Below the pieces are notes generated by a model. The model was given only the letters and a program-made list of their open reading frames with translations. It had not been told where the DNA came from and ran no database searches. Positions 50,159-59,357 of a stretch of DNA of 64,000 bases are shown here, piece by piece. Position numbers and translations under genes: made by a program. This DNA is from Chryseosolibacter sp035628595 (GTDB taxonomy: Bacteria; Bacteroidota; Bacteroidia; Cytophagales; Cyclobacteriaceae): positions 1-64,000 of the forward strand of contig DASPJN010000031.1 in the NCBI GenBank assembly GCA_035628595.1, in the 5' to 3' direction. Every line of letters begins with the position of its first letter. The first letter of the stretch is position 1.

Positions 50159-52759
50159 ATGGTATTCGACTTAGACATGATCAAGGCGGTATATAAACAA
50201 CTGCCGGGCCGTATTGCCAAGGCCCGTAAAGTTGTAAACCGTCCATTGACACTATCTGAAAAAATTCTGTTTGCGCACCTGCACAATGATCAGCCCGTTG
50301 AAAATTTTGTGCGTGGTAAATCGTATGTCAATTTTTCACCTGACCGTGTTGCCATGCAGGATGCAACAGCTCAGATGGCGTTACTTCAATTCATGTCTGC
50401 CGGAATACCCAAGGTTCGCGTTCCGTCAACCGTTCACTGCGATCACCTGATCCTGGCGAAAGACGGCGCTAAAAAAGATCTGAAAGATTCTATCACTGCA
50501 AGTGGCGAAGTATTCAACTTCCTCGAATCAGTTTCCAATAAATTCGGCATCGGTTTCTGGAAGCCTGGCGCCGGTATCATTCATCAGGTTGTGCTCGAAA
50601 ACTATGGTTTTCCAGGTGGGATGATGATCGGTACAGATTCACATACGGTGAACGCAGGCGGACTTGGTATGATTGCCATCGGCGTTGGCGGTGCGGACGC
50701 CGTGGATGTGATGGCTGGGATGCCATGGGAATTGAAGTGGCCGAAACTTATCGGTGTAAAACTAACCGGAAAGCTGAACGGATGGTCGTCAGCAAAAGAT
50801 GTGATCCTGAAAGTGGCGGGTATCCTTACCGTTAAGGGTGGAACCGGTGCGATCGTTGAATATTTTGGTCCGGGTGCGCAAACGCTTTCGTGTACCGGAA
50901 AAGCGACGATCGGTAACATGGGCGCCGAAATTGGCGCCACGACTTCGACTTTCGGCTACGACGAAAAAATGGCAGCCTATCTTCGCGGCACAGGCCGCAA
51001 GGAAGTTGCAGCGCTTGCAGATAAAGTAAAAGAGCACCTGACTGGCGATCCGGAAGTTTACTCTTCGCCAGAAAAATACTTTGACCAGGTGATCGAGATT
51101 AATCTCGACGAGCTTGAGCCGCATGTGAATGGTCCATTTACGCCTGACCGCGCGATTCCGATCTCGCAATTCGCAGAAGAAGTAAGGAGGAACGGCTGGC
51201 CCGAAAAACTCGAAGTCGGGTTGATCGGTTCATGTACGAACTCTTCGTATGAAGACATTTCACGTTCAGCTTCGTTAGCAAAACAGGCTGTCGACAAGAA
51301 GATAAAAGCACGGGCCGAATTTACGATAACGCCAGGTTCCGAGCAGGTGCGCTACACGGTAGAGCGCGATGGCTTCCTGGGAATATTCGAAAAAATGGGT
51401 GGCGTTGTGTTAGCGAATGCATGCGGTCCTTGCATCGGACAGTGGGCTCGCCACACAAATGATCCAAACAGGAAAAATTCCATCATCACGTCCTTTAACA
51501 GAAACTTTGCAAAGAGAAATGATGGTAATCCAAATACACATGCTTTCGTAGCATCTCCTGAAATAACAACCGCTTTTGCTATTGCGGGCTACCTGACTTT
51601 CAATCCATTGAAAGATACGATCACCAATGATGAAGGAAATGCTGTGAAGCTTGATGAACCGATGGGTGTTGAGTTCCCTCCGAGAGGATTTGACGTAAAA
51701 GATCCAGGCTATATTGCTCCCGCGGAAGACGGAAGCCGCGTTCGCGTTAACATCGCTGCAGATTCAAACCGTCTCCAGGCGCTGGAACCATTCCAGGCAT
51801 GGGATGGAAAAAATCTGACAGGCATGCGTCTGCTGATCAAGGCGAAAGGTAAATGTACAACAGATCATATCTCAATGGCTGGTCCATGGCTGAGATTCAG
51901 AGGCCATCTTGATAACATTTCAAACAACACGCTTACTGGGGCAGTGAATGCTTTCAACGAGAAAACAGATTCAGTCAAAAATTTACTGACAGGTGAATAT
52001 GGGCCCGTGCCTGCAACACAACGCGCATATAAAGCTGCCGGTGTCGCAACAATCGTCGTTGGCGATCATAATTATGGCGAAGGTTCTTCACGTGAGCACG
52101 CTGCCATGCAGCCGCGCCATCTTGGTATCCGCGCCATCCTGGTTAAATCATTTGCGCGAATCCATGAAACGAATCTAAAGAAGCAGGGTATGCTTGCGAT
52201 TACATTCTCAAATGAGGAAGACTACGACAAGTTCCGCGAAGGCGATACGATTGACATCACCGATCTGACGCAGTTTGCCCCTGACCGCCAGCTCACGTTG
52301 GTACTAAAGCATGAGGATGGATCAACGGATACGATCAAAGTAAACCATACTTACAATAAAGGTCAGATTGAATGGTTTAAAGCAGGCTCCGCACTTAACC
52401 TAATGGCGAAACAAATTACCGCATCAACTTTCAAGCAGCCAGTATCCCGCGCTGTTGTCAAAAAAGCGGATGGCCAGAAAGTTGTGAAATCAATGAAGGA
52501 AGATAAGAAGGACAATAAGAAGATGATCAAGAAGGTGACGTCGCGGATTGCTTCAAAAAACAAGCCTGCAAAGAACGGTGCGAAATCAGGATCAAAGACG
52601 TTAGCTAAGAAAACTGTGAAAAAAGCGGTAAAGAAAGCTGGCGTTGTTAAGAAGGTTGTTAAAAAAATCGTGAAGGCTGTTGCCAAAGCAATCACGAAGA
52701 AGGGTAAAAAATCTGCGACGAAAAAAGTAGCAAAAAAGGCATCCAAGAAAAAGCGCTAG
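50159..52759 (+). CDS. Aconitate hydratase with lysine-rich C-terminal tail
   Basis: 866 residues. Residues 1 to about 756 are a mitochondrial-type aconitase (citrate to isocitrate, TCA cycle). The 4Fe-4S cysteines C359 (GLIGSCTNSSYED), C422 and C425 (ACGPCIGQW) match pig aconitase 358/421/424. IGTDSHTVNAGGLGM and GDHNYGEGSSREHAAMQPRH are also present. The normal end, SALNLMAKQ, is followed in frame by about 110 residues containing about 40 lysines, with KKAVKKAG- and KKVVKK-type motifs as in histone H1/Hc1 proteins. The tail is not typical of aconitases and suggests nucleic-acid binding. A TACTTTAG -7-like box lies 23 bp before the ATG. A perfect terminator follows. Confidence 0.95.
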   Translation: MVFDLDMIKAVYKQLPGRIAKARKVVNRPLTLSEKILFAHLHNDQPVENFVRGKSYVNFSPDRVAMQDATAQMALLQFMSAGIPKVRVPSTVHCDHLILAKDGAKKDLKDSITASGEVFNFLESVSNKFGIGFWKPGAGIIHQVVLENYGFPGGMMIGTDSHTVNAGGLGMIAIGVGGADAVDVMAGMPWELKWPKLIGVKLTGKLNGWSSAKDVILKVAGILTVKGGTGAIVEYFGPGAQTLSCTGKATIGNMGAEIGATTSTFGYDEKMAAYLRGTGRKEVAALADKVKEHLTGDPEVYSSPEKYFDQVIEINLDELEPHVNGPFTPDRAIPISQFAEEVRRNGWPEKLEVGLIGSCTNSSYEDISRSASLAKQAVDKKIKARAEFTITPGSEQVRYTVERDGFLGIFEKMGGVVLANACGPCIGQWARHTNDPNRKNSIITSFNRNFAKRNDGNPNTHAFVASPEITTAFAIAGYLTFNPLKDTITNDEGNAVKLDEPMGVEFPPRGFDVKDPGYIAPAEDGSRVRVNIAADSNRLQALEPFQAWDGKNLTGMRLLIKAKGKCTTDHISMAGPWLRFRGHLDNISNNTLTGAVNAFNEKTDSVKNLLTGEYGPVPATQRAYKAAGVATIVVGDHNYGEGSSREHAAMQPRHLGIRAILVKSFARIHETNLKKQGMLAITFSNEEDYDKFREGDTIDITDLTQFAPDRQLTLVLKHEDGSTDTIKVNHTYNKGQIEWFKAGSALNLMAKQITASTFKQPVSRAVVKKADGQKVVKSMKEDKKDNKKMIKKVTSRIASKNKPAKNGAKSGSKTLAKKTVKKAVKKAGVVKKVVKKIVKAVAKAITKKGKKSATKKVAKKASKKKR

Positions 52760-52781
52760 TCTTAGATAATTCTTAAAGAAG

Positions 52782-52808
52782 CCACGCTATATGCGTGGTT
52801 TTTTTTTG
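52782..52808 (+). terminator. Rho-independent terminator after aconitase
   Basis: CCACGC (52782-52787) and GCGTGG (52793-52798) pair around TATAT, followed by ten T. It sits 22 bp after the aconitase stop, confirming that the lysine-rich tail ends where the transcript ends. Confidence 0.92.
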
Positions 52809-52859
52809 ACTTTTAATCAAGAGAAATATAGAAAACGGTAGACGATTTAAAGGTTGGCG

Positions 52860-53489
52860 TTACCTCAGTTCGCGAACGATATGGCAAAGCTCATTGAGTA
52901 TCATAGCAGTTGCGCCCCAGACAATTTCGCCTTCAATCTCGAAGTGCGGTGCCATCATACGAAATTGCCCCGCTGCCAATATCTCCTTGTTTCTGATTGC
53001 ATCCTGTTGCGTGAGCGCCAGAAGATCACCTGAAAGGATACGATCAACTTCGCGCGGGTCAGGATTAAAGACTGGAACACCGTTGCATGATGCAACAATC
53101 GGGGTAACAAGAAAATTACTGGGGATCACAAAAAAATCACTGAGCCTGCCTATTACAGTCAAATGTTCCTTTGTTACGCCTATCTCCTCCTCCCCTTCTC
53201 TGAGTGCTGCCGCAATGGAATCCTCTCCTGTTTCTGCCTTTCCTCCTGGCAGGCTAACCTGACCGCTATGCGCACCCAGATATTCCTGGCGCTTGATCAG
53301 CGGAAAATGAATCTTGTTGTCTTTTTCATAAAGCATGATTAAAACGGCACCGGGCTTTGGAGCAGTTTTGTGACGGAAGTTGGGTATCAGTTCTCCAACG
53401 GGTGTTGCCCGCATAGTATCATGGGCCAGCACCCCCGGCAATGGTTGCCGCAATCTATCTTCGAGCTTCGAAACGAATGTCCCAAACAT
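52860..53489 (-). CDS. NUDIX hydrolase, CoA pyrophosphatase type
   Basis: 209 residues. The Nudix box is GGKAETGEDSIAAALREGEE followed by EIGV. The CoA-diphosphatase (UPF0035) segment precedes it: IKRQEYLGAHSGQVSLPG. It would split CoA or oxidised CoA into phosphopantetheine and 3',5'-ADP. It is the last gene of the leftward dnaG-ribBA-unknown-surE-nudix group, 11 bp after surE. Confidence 0.9.
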   Translation of the reverse strand: MFGTFVSKLEDRLRQPLPGVLAHDTMRATPVGELIPNFRHKTAPKPGAVLIMLYEKDNKIHFPLIKRQEYLGAHSGQVSLPGGKAETGEDSIAAALREGEEEIGVTKEHLTVIGRLSDFFVIPSNFLVTPIVASCNGVPVFNPDPREVDRILSGDLLALTQQDAIRNKEILAAGQFRMMAPHFEIEGEIVWGATAMILNELCHIVRELR

Positions 53490-53500
53490 TTATCTGCAAA

Positions 53501-54286
53501 CTATTTCGGCGGGAGGATGTCCCAATCTTCATTGAGAACCGGAATGGCTGTATGCGCCGTCAGATCAAACTGACACGGAACCACCGAAACATAATTATTC
53601 GCGATAGCCCATTCGTCGTTGTCTTCACCTTTATCAAAATTTACGAAGTTACCGAGCATCCAGAAGTATCGTCTTCCGTGCGGGTCCATACGCATATCAA
53701 ACTCTTCTATCCACTTGGCATTAGCCTGCCTGCAGATTCTCACGCCTTTAAGCGGCGCGTTCTGAATTGGAGGAAAATTCACATTGAGCGCAACGCCCTT
53801 TGGAAGTCCTTTCTCCAAAACCTGCCGGGTAATTTTCTTTATGAATGGCTCGGTATGGGAAAAGTCTGCAGTGTAGGAAAAATCGCAGAGTGAAAAACCG
53901 ATCGCAGGGGTGCCCTCAATGGCGCCTTCAATCGCAGCCGACATTGTTCCCGAATAAAGTACACTGATGGAAGTATTGCTTCCGTGATTGACACCACTTA
54001 CCACGACATCGGGCTGACGCTGATCCCGCAGTACGAAATGACGCGCCATCTTTACACAATCAGCAGGTGTACCTGAACATTCAAACGCCTTCACACCTTC
54101 AAAGATGAAATTTTCTTCAAGCCGCAATGTTTCACCCACCGTGATTGCGTGCCCCATCCCGGATTGCGGGCTATCGGGCGCAACAACTATTACTTCACCC
54201 AGTTCTTTCATGACATTCACCAGTGTCAGAATTCCTTTGGATGTAATTCCATCGTCATTTGTAACAAGTATCAGCGGTCGGCTCAT
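53501..54286 (-). CDS. surE: 5'/3'-nucleotidase SurE
   Basis: A 261-residue metal-dependent phosphatase of nucleoside monophosphates. The metal site LVTNDDGITSKGI is at the N-terminus; APDSPQSGMGHAITVGETLR and VSGVNHGSNTSISVLYSGTM (metal and substrate loops) follow. The length is standard. It sits 11 bp from both neighbours in the leftward operon. Confidence 0.96.
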   Translation of the reverse strand: MSRPLILVTNDDGITSKGILTLVNVMKELGEVIVVAPDSPQSGMGHAITVGETLRLEENFIFEGVKAFECSGTPADCVKMARHFVLRDQRQPDVVVSGVNHGSNTSISVLYSGTMSAAIEGAIEGTPAIGFSLCDFSYTADFSHTEPFIKKITRQVLEKGLPKGVALNVNFPPIQNAPLKGVRICRQANAKWIEEFDMRMDPHGRRYFWMLGNFVNFDKGEDNDEWAIANNYVSVVPCQFDLTAHTAIPVLNEDWDILPPK

Positions 54287-54297
54287 TAGAATTTATA

Positions 54298-54921
54298 TTA
54301 AACGCGAAATAGCGAATTGTAGTAATCGATGATCCTCAACATATCGTACTTTTCTTCTACACGAAGGCGATTCACCCGTATAAACTTATTAACATCCTTC
54401 GACTTGTCTCCCATTAGTTCCAGGAGATCGTTCTTTTTTCCGACAAACTCTACAATTTCACCATCCTCATTAAGAAAGAAAAAGCGGTATGCGAGAACTT
54501 CTCTCGTGTACCCGTGAATAGAATAGGGAGAAGATATTGTTCTCAACTCGATATACTCTCTGGATAAAAGCGTGAGCTTACCCTCCGTTAACAACTCAAA
54601 AAAAACGGGTGCTTTATACTGGCCGGCGCCACTGTATGGTAGTGTAAAAAACTTCCGATAGCGATTAGCCGAGGCATCAAAGATCTCAAAAAATAATACC
54701 TTACGCGCTGAGTAGATTTCATTCGCCAATTGATGATCGGAGAATTGAACGAGATCCTGCTGCTGATCGTATTTCACCAATCCTACCAGAGTATCCCGCT
54801 CTTCAAGAACAATTTTCCCTTCGTGCCAAAGCTCGAATGGCCACTCTTGCGCCAACCCGGGGTGGTACGCCAGAACTGTAAACAAAATAATAACAGTAGT
54901 GAACGCTCTGCGACGCATCAA
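54298..54921 (-). CDS. Exported protein of unknown function
   Basis: 207 residues with a signal peptide (AFTTVIILFTVLAYHPGLAQ). The mature part starts WPFELWHEGKIVLEERDTLVGLVKYD, then beta-rich segments resembling small Bacteroidota periplasmic proteins that begin with a G-KIxL-DGDTLxGxVxYD pattern. The end is a helical, charged tail (KSKDVNKFIRVNRLRVEEKY). I do not know a function. It starts exactly at the ribBA stop and lies 11 bp before surE. Confidence 0.75.
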   Translation of the reverse strand: MMRRRAFTTVIILFTVLAYHPGLAQEWPFELWHEGKIVLEERDTLVGLVKYDQQQDLVQFSDHQLANEIYSARKVLFFEIFDASANRYRKFFTLPYSGAGQYKAPVFFELLTEGKLTLLSREYIELRTISSPYSIHGYTREVLAYRFFFLNEDGEIVEFVGKKNDLLELMGDKSKDVNKFIRVNRLRVEEKYDMLRIIDYYNSLFRV

Positions 54922-56139
54922 TTATTTATTTCTTAAGATCGTGTGGCCAAGTTTATCGCGTTTAGTCAAAAGATACTTTTCGTTATGAGGATTTGACTGA
55001 ATTTCGATAGGCACATTATCTACAATTTCCAGACCATAACCCATAAGGCCAACGCGCTTCTTCGGATTATTGCTCATCAGACGAATTTTCGTAATACCCA
55101 GGTCTCGCAAGATCTGTGCACCAACGCCATAATCACGTTCATCCATATCAAAGCCGAGCTGGACATTTGCTTCTACAGTATCCCATCCTTCTTCCTGCAA
55201 CTTGTATGCACGCAGCTTATTGAGCAACCCGATTCCACGACCTTCCTGTTTCATATACAGAACGACTCCCTTTCCTTCGCGTTCTACCATTTCCATCGCA
55301 TGATGAAGTTGTGATCCACAGTCGCACCGGCAGGAACCGAAAATATCACCTGTAACACAGGACGAATGCACGCGTACCAGCACAGGTTCGTCTTTTGTCC
55401 AACTGCCTTTTACAAGCGCGAGGTGTAAATCCTGGGTGTTCGTTTGCTCATACGCCACAAGTTTGAAATTACCATGTTCGGTAGGCATATCAACTTCAAC
55501 CTGACGGTTGATCAACGACTCCTTTTTAACGCGATACTCAATGAGGTCTTTGATTGACACAAGCTTCAGCGAAAAACGAGCTGCAACTTTCACAAGATCC
55601 GGAAGTCTGGCCATCGTTCCGTCTTCATTCATGATTTCCACAAGAACACCGGCAGGTTTGAAGCCGGCCAGGCGAGCAAAATCAATGGATGCTTCCGTGT
55701 GGCCCGCTCGTCTTAGTACGCCACCGCGCTTTGCCCTTAATGGGAATATGTGTCCGGGTTTTCCCAGTTCGTCGGGCCTTGTCTCCGGATCAACAAGCGC
55801 GCGAATGGTTTTAAATCGATCATGCGCAGAAATCCCTGTGGTGCAACCATGACCAATGAGATCTACCGATACGGTAAACGGTGTTTCAAAAGCCGCTGTA
55901 TTACTTCCGACCATGAGCTCGAGGCCAAGCTCCTCACAGCGGTCTTCAACAAGTGGCGCGCAAATGAGGCCCCGCCCATGTGTGGCCATAAAATTTACAA
56001 TTTCGGGTGTAACGCACTCGGCAGCGCAAACAAAATCACCTTCATTCTCGCGATCTTCATCATCGACTACGATTATGACTTTACCGTTCTTAATTTCCTC
56101 GATCGCTTCTTCGATCGTATTCAGTTTTATATCGCTCAT
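54922..56139 (-). CDS. ribBA: Bifunctional riboflavin enzyme RibBA
   Basis: 405 residues in two domains. Residues 1 to about 200 are DHBP synthase: VVDDEDRENEGDFVCAAE, ATHGRGLICAPL and GHIFPLRAKRGGVLRRAGHT. From about 205 comes GTP cyclohydrolase II: VHSSCVTGDIFGSCRCDCG (zinc cysteines) and MKQEGRGIGLLNKLRAYKLQ. They supply both precursors of riboflavin. The C-terminal part keeps its key cysteines and arginine, so both activities look intact. It follows dnaG by 54 bp. Confidence 0.97.
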   Translation of the reverse strand: MSDIKLNTIEEAIEEIKNGKVIIVVDDEDRENEGDFVCAAECVTPEIVNFMATHGRGLICAPLVEDRCEELGLELMVGSNTAAFETPFTVSVDLIGHGCTTGISAHDRFKTIRALVDPETRPDELGKPGHIFPLRAKRGGVLRRAGHTEASIDFARLAGFKPAGVLVEIMNEDGTMARLPDLVKVAARFSLKLVSIKDLIEYRVKKESLINRQVEVDMPTEHGNFKLVAYEQTNTQDLHLALVKGSWTKDEPVLVRVHSSCVTGDIFGSCRCDCGSQLHHAMEMVEREGKGVVLYMKQEGRGIGLLNKLRAYKLQEEGWDTVEANVQLGFDMDERDYGVGAQILRDLGITKIRLMSNNPKKRVGLMGYGLEIVDNVPIEIQSNPHNEKYLLTKRDKLGHTILRNK

Positions 56140-56193
56140 GCAGGGTTTGATTGCGGTTCAACAATAACAAAAAGTTTCCATTGGTTGTTCAGC

Positions 56194-58116
56194 TTACTTC
56201 GAAATTACAATTCCAAGAATCAGGGCAATTTCCTTTTCGGCGCCTTTCAGTTGTTCATGAATCGTAAAATATTTTTCAAGATCGCTTTCATTGGAAGATT
56301 TTTTCATCTCAGCTAGATTTTCTTCCATCAGTTTCTGGATAAGGCGAAACTTCAATCGTAGCACGTTGGAGTAAGCCAGGTCGTGAACGATCTCGCGCTC
56401 TTGCGGAAAGAAAATATGATATTTATCGCTCCAATGACTACTGGTTTCGTATCGGGGGGTTGTAAGATCGGCGACCATTCGCTTAACCGCATCGGAGCCG
56501 TGTTCCATAAAGTACAACGTATCGACTACTTCATTCCGCTGCGCACCATGCTTTACCATAATGAATATCTCATTGTAAACCGGGTCTGTGAACTCAACCT
56601 CTTCCAATTCGGTAAGCATAAAATCGATTAAACGCTGCTCTTCATAGTTTGTTTCCGCATAGTTGAGTAACAATCGGATTGCTTCGCGCTCCTGTCGGTG
56701 AATAAGACTTGCCAGGTCCGTCTTGGGCACCTCGTTAACATCCTGAACAGGTTCATCAGGCTGAAAAGCGGGATTCTCCTGGATCCTGTCCTGCGTTTTC
56801 TTATTCCGTTCCCCAATCAGAATCTTGTTCAATTCTGTGAAGAGAACCGCTTCTGGCATACCAAGCAGGTGACTTGTCTCCTGGATATAAACCGACCTTT
56901 TGATCTGATCGGGAATAACGGAGATACTTGTAACAATCTCGCGGATCGCTTCTGCCTTCTTTATCGGATCATTGCCTGCCTCTTTGGAGTAAAGTCCGAT
57001 CTTGAAAGAAATAAAGTCCTGCCTGTGATCAAGCAGGTATTTTTTCAATTCGGTGCTTCCCATTTTCCTGGAGAAGCTGTCAGGATCTTCGCCGTCGGGA
57101 AGCAGTACTATGCGAACGTTGAGTCCACCTTTTAATACGAGATCAATTCCGCGCAATGCGGCCTTGATGCCGGCTGTGTCGCCATCGTAAAGCACCGTCA
57201 CGTTTTCGGTGAACCGACGCATCAGCTTAATCTGCTCTTCCGTTAGCGCAGTACCAGAAGACGCCACGACATTTTCAATGTCAGCCTGATGCAATGAAAT
57301 TACATCGGTGTAACCTTCTACCAGGTAACAAAATTCTTCCTTGCGGATTGCGTTCTTCGCCTGAAAGATTCCATAGAGTACATTGCTTTTATGGTAGATC
57401 TCGGTCTCCGGCGAGTTAATGTATTTTGGCTGATCTTTCTCTTTAGTGAGGATACGTGCACCAAATGCAATGATCTTTCCGGCAAGGTTGTGAACCGGAA
57501 AAATGACCCTTCCGCGAAAGCGATCGTAACGCCTGTTCTCGTCTTTGCGGATCAGCAAACCGGCTTTTTCGAGAATCATTTCACTAAAACCATTGGCAAG
57601 TGCATGCTTTGTAAAGCCATCCCACTCATTGAGGCAATATCCTAAATCGAATTTTTCAATCGTGCGGTCATTGAAACCGCGTTCAAGGAAATAACTGAAA
57701 CCGATACTTTTTCCTTCGTCGTTATTTTGAAGCAGATCGCGATAATAATCTTTCGCGAAATTCATCACGATATAAAGACTATCGCGCTCACTTTGCTCGA
57801 TCTGTTCGTGCGGTGTAGCGGCGATGGTCTCCTTTATTTCTACGCCATATTTTTTGGCGAGATAACGGATCGCTTCTGAATAGCTCATGCCTTCATGCTC
57901 CATGACAAAGCTGATGGCATCACCACCCTTACCGCTGCTGAAATCCTTAAAAATTCCCTTGGTAGGAACAACGAAAAATGAAGGCGTTTTCTCGTTACCG
58001 AATGGGCTAAGCGCTTTGTAATTTTGTCCGGATCGCTTTAGTGTGATGAAATCACCAATTACATCGACAATGTCTATGCGGTTCTTTACTTCATCGATCG
58101 TTTCTTTGGTTATCAC
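56194..58116 (-). CDS. dnaG: DNA primase DnaG lacking zinc ligands
   Basis: A 640-residue replication primase. The N-terminal CHC2 domain is recognisable (ALSPFGNEKTPSFFVVPTKG, then FKDFSSGKGGDAISF), but the four zinc ligands of classic DnaG (C, H, C, C) are S37, G40, D58 and S61, so zinc cannot bind. The catalytic core is normal: FRGRVIFPVHNLAGKIIAFG, and Toprim YLVEGYTDVISLHQA with VTVLYDGDTAGIKAALRGID. A C-terminal helicase-binding region is present but diverged. I recall similar zinc-less primases in Cytophagales, which would make this a lineage trait. It is the first gene of its operon. Confidence 0.95.
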   Translation of the reverse strand: MITKETIDEVKNRIDIVDVIGDFITLKRSGQNYKALSPFGNEKTPSFFVVPTKGIFKDFSSGKGGDAISFVMEHEGMSYSEAIRYLAKKYGVEIKETIAATPHEQIEQSERDSLYIVMNFAKDYYRDLLQNNDEGKSIGFSYFLERGFNDRTIEKFDLGYCLNEWDGFTKHALANGFSEMILEKAGLLIRKDENRRYDRFRGRVIFPVHNLAGKIIAFGARILTKEKDQPKYINSPETEIYHKSNVLYGIFQAKNAIRKEEFCYLVEGYTDVISLHQADIENVVASSGTALTEEQIKLMRRFTENVTVLYDGDTAGIKAALRGIDLVLKGGLNVRIVLLPDGEDPDSFSRKMGSTELKKYLLDHRQDFISFKIGLYSKEAGNDPIKKAEAIREIVTSISVIPDQIKRSVYIQETSHLLGMPEAVLFTELNKILIGERNKKTQDRIQENPAFQPDEPVQDVNEVPKTDLASLIHRQEREAIRLLLNYAETNYEEQRLIDFMLTELEEVEFTDPVYNEIFIMVKHGAQRNEVVDTLYFMEHGSDAVKRMVADLTTPRYETSSHWSDKYHIFFPQEREIVHDLAYSNVLRLKFRLIQKLMEENLAEMKKSSNESDLEKYFTIHEQLKGAEKEIALILGIVISK

Positions 58117-58208
58117 ACTTATCCGGCAGTGGAAATGGGGTTCAAAGATACTGTATCAAACCTTCAGATAAAAAAGAGTTCGTGAAGTCAAATTCCGGGC
58201 ATTCGGAT

Positions 58209-58216
58209 TAAATTTG
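58209..58216 (+). promoter_or_regulatory. -7 element of the mrp-nfu unit
   Basis: TAAATTTG (58209-58216) fits the consensus exactly, 46 bp before the ATG at 58263. No TTG is found at the standard distance upstream. Confidence 0.4.
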
Positions 58217-58262
58217 CGGGCGAATTCAGAAGGATTTTTACTGAATTGTTGTTGCATAAATT

Positions 58263-59357
58263 ATGACTTACTCCGAAACTGATATTCTCAAAGCCCTTTC
58301 TACCGTAGATGACCCCGATCTGAAGCGTGATCTGGTATCCCTGAACATGATTAGGGATGTCAAGGTTTCGTCTGGAAAGGTAAGCTTTACGGTTGTCTTG
58401 ACGACTCCCGCATGTCCACTAAAAGAGAAGATCCGGCACGATTGCGAGGAGGCTGTGCGACATGTTGTTGGCGCTGAAACAAGGATCGAAATTTCTATGA
58501 CCTCGTCTGTGACGAGTTTGCGTGATAATGCGCAGCTGTTGCCTGGCGTAAAAAACATTATCGCAATCGCATCAGGCAAAGGTGGCGTTGGAAAATCGAC
58601 CGTTACTGCGAACCTGGCCGTCGCACTTGCAAAAGCAGGTGCAAAAGTGGGTTTAATTGATGCTGATATTTATGGGCCGTCGGTTCCAACCATGTTTAAC
58701 TGCGAACATGAGCAACCGATGGTCAAGCAGGTCAATGGAAAAAACATCATCATTCCGATTGAACAATACGGTGTAAAGCTCATCTCGATCGGTTTTCTGG
58801 CACCTCCTGACAGCGCCGTTGTGTGGCGAGGCCCCATGGCGAGCTCCGCTTTGAAGCAATTTTTCACCGACACAGACTGGGGTACGCTTGACTACCTGTT
58901 AATCGATCTGCCGCCTGGTACAAGCGATATACACTTGACACTCGTACAGACTGTTCCGGTAAGTGGTGCTGTTATTGTGACCACACCTCAAAAAGTGGCA
59001 CTTGCTGATGCCAACAAAGGTTTGCTTATGTTCAAGCAGCCGCAGATCAACGTGCCTGTTCTTGGCGTTGTTGAGAATATGGCATATTTCACACCTGAAG
59101 AGCTTCCTGAGAACAAATATTATATCTTTGGAAAGGATGGCGGAAAGAACTTATCGGAGAAACACAATGTTCCATTGCTGGGACAAATCCCGCTGGTTCA
59201 AAGTATCAGAGAGAGCGGTGATAGCGGCCTGCCTGCAGTTTTGAAGGAAGGGCCGTCAGCTGATGCATTCCAGAACCTTGCAGAGACGCTTGCTCGTCAT
59301 GTAGCGATCAGAAATGCAAGCATGACTAAAACAGAAAAAGTTGAAATAAAGGTTTAA
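58263..59357 (+). CDS. Mrp/ApbC-family Fe-S carrier ATPase
   Basis: 364 residues. An N-terminal MIP18/DUF59 domain (ILKALSTVDDPDLKRDLVSL, TTPACPLKEKI) is fused to a ParA-like ATPase with the deviant Walker A SGKGGVGKSTVTANLAVALA. IDADIYGPSVPTMF, YLLIDLPPGTSDIHLT and VVENMAYF follow. Most homologues have a CxxC just after that last motif. Here it reads MAYFTPEELPENKYYIFG with no cysteine, so bridging-cluster binding at the dimer interface is doubtful. The nfu-type gene overlaps its stop by one base, indicating a joint role in Fe-S trafficking. Confidence 0.93.
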   Translation: MTYSETDILKALSTVDDPDLKRDLVSLNMIRDVKVSSGKVSFTVVLTTPACPLKEKIRHDCEEAVRHVVGAETRIEISMTSSVTSLRDNAQLLPGVKNIIAIASGKGGVGKSTVTANLAVALAKAGAKVGLIDADIYGPSVPTMFNCEHEQPMVKQVNGKNIIIPIEQYGVKLISIGFLAPPDSAVVWRGPMASSALKQFFTDTDWGTLDYLLIDLPPGTSDIHLTLVQTVPVSGAVIVTTPQKVALADANKGLLMFKQPQINVPVLGVVENMAYFTPEELPENKYYIFGKDGGKNLSEKHNVPLLGQIPLVQSIRESGDSGLPAVLKEGPSADAFQNLAETLARHVAIRNASMTKTEKVEIKV

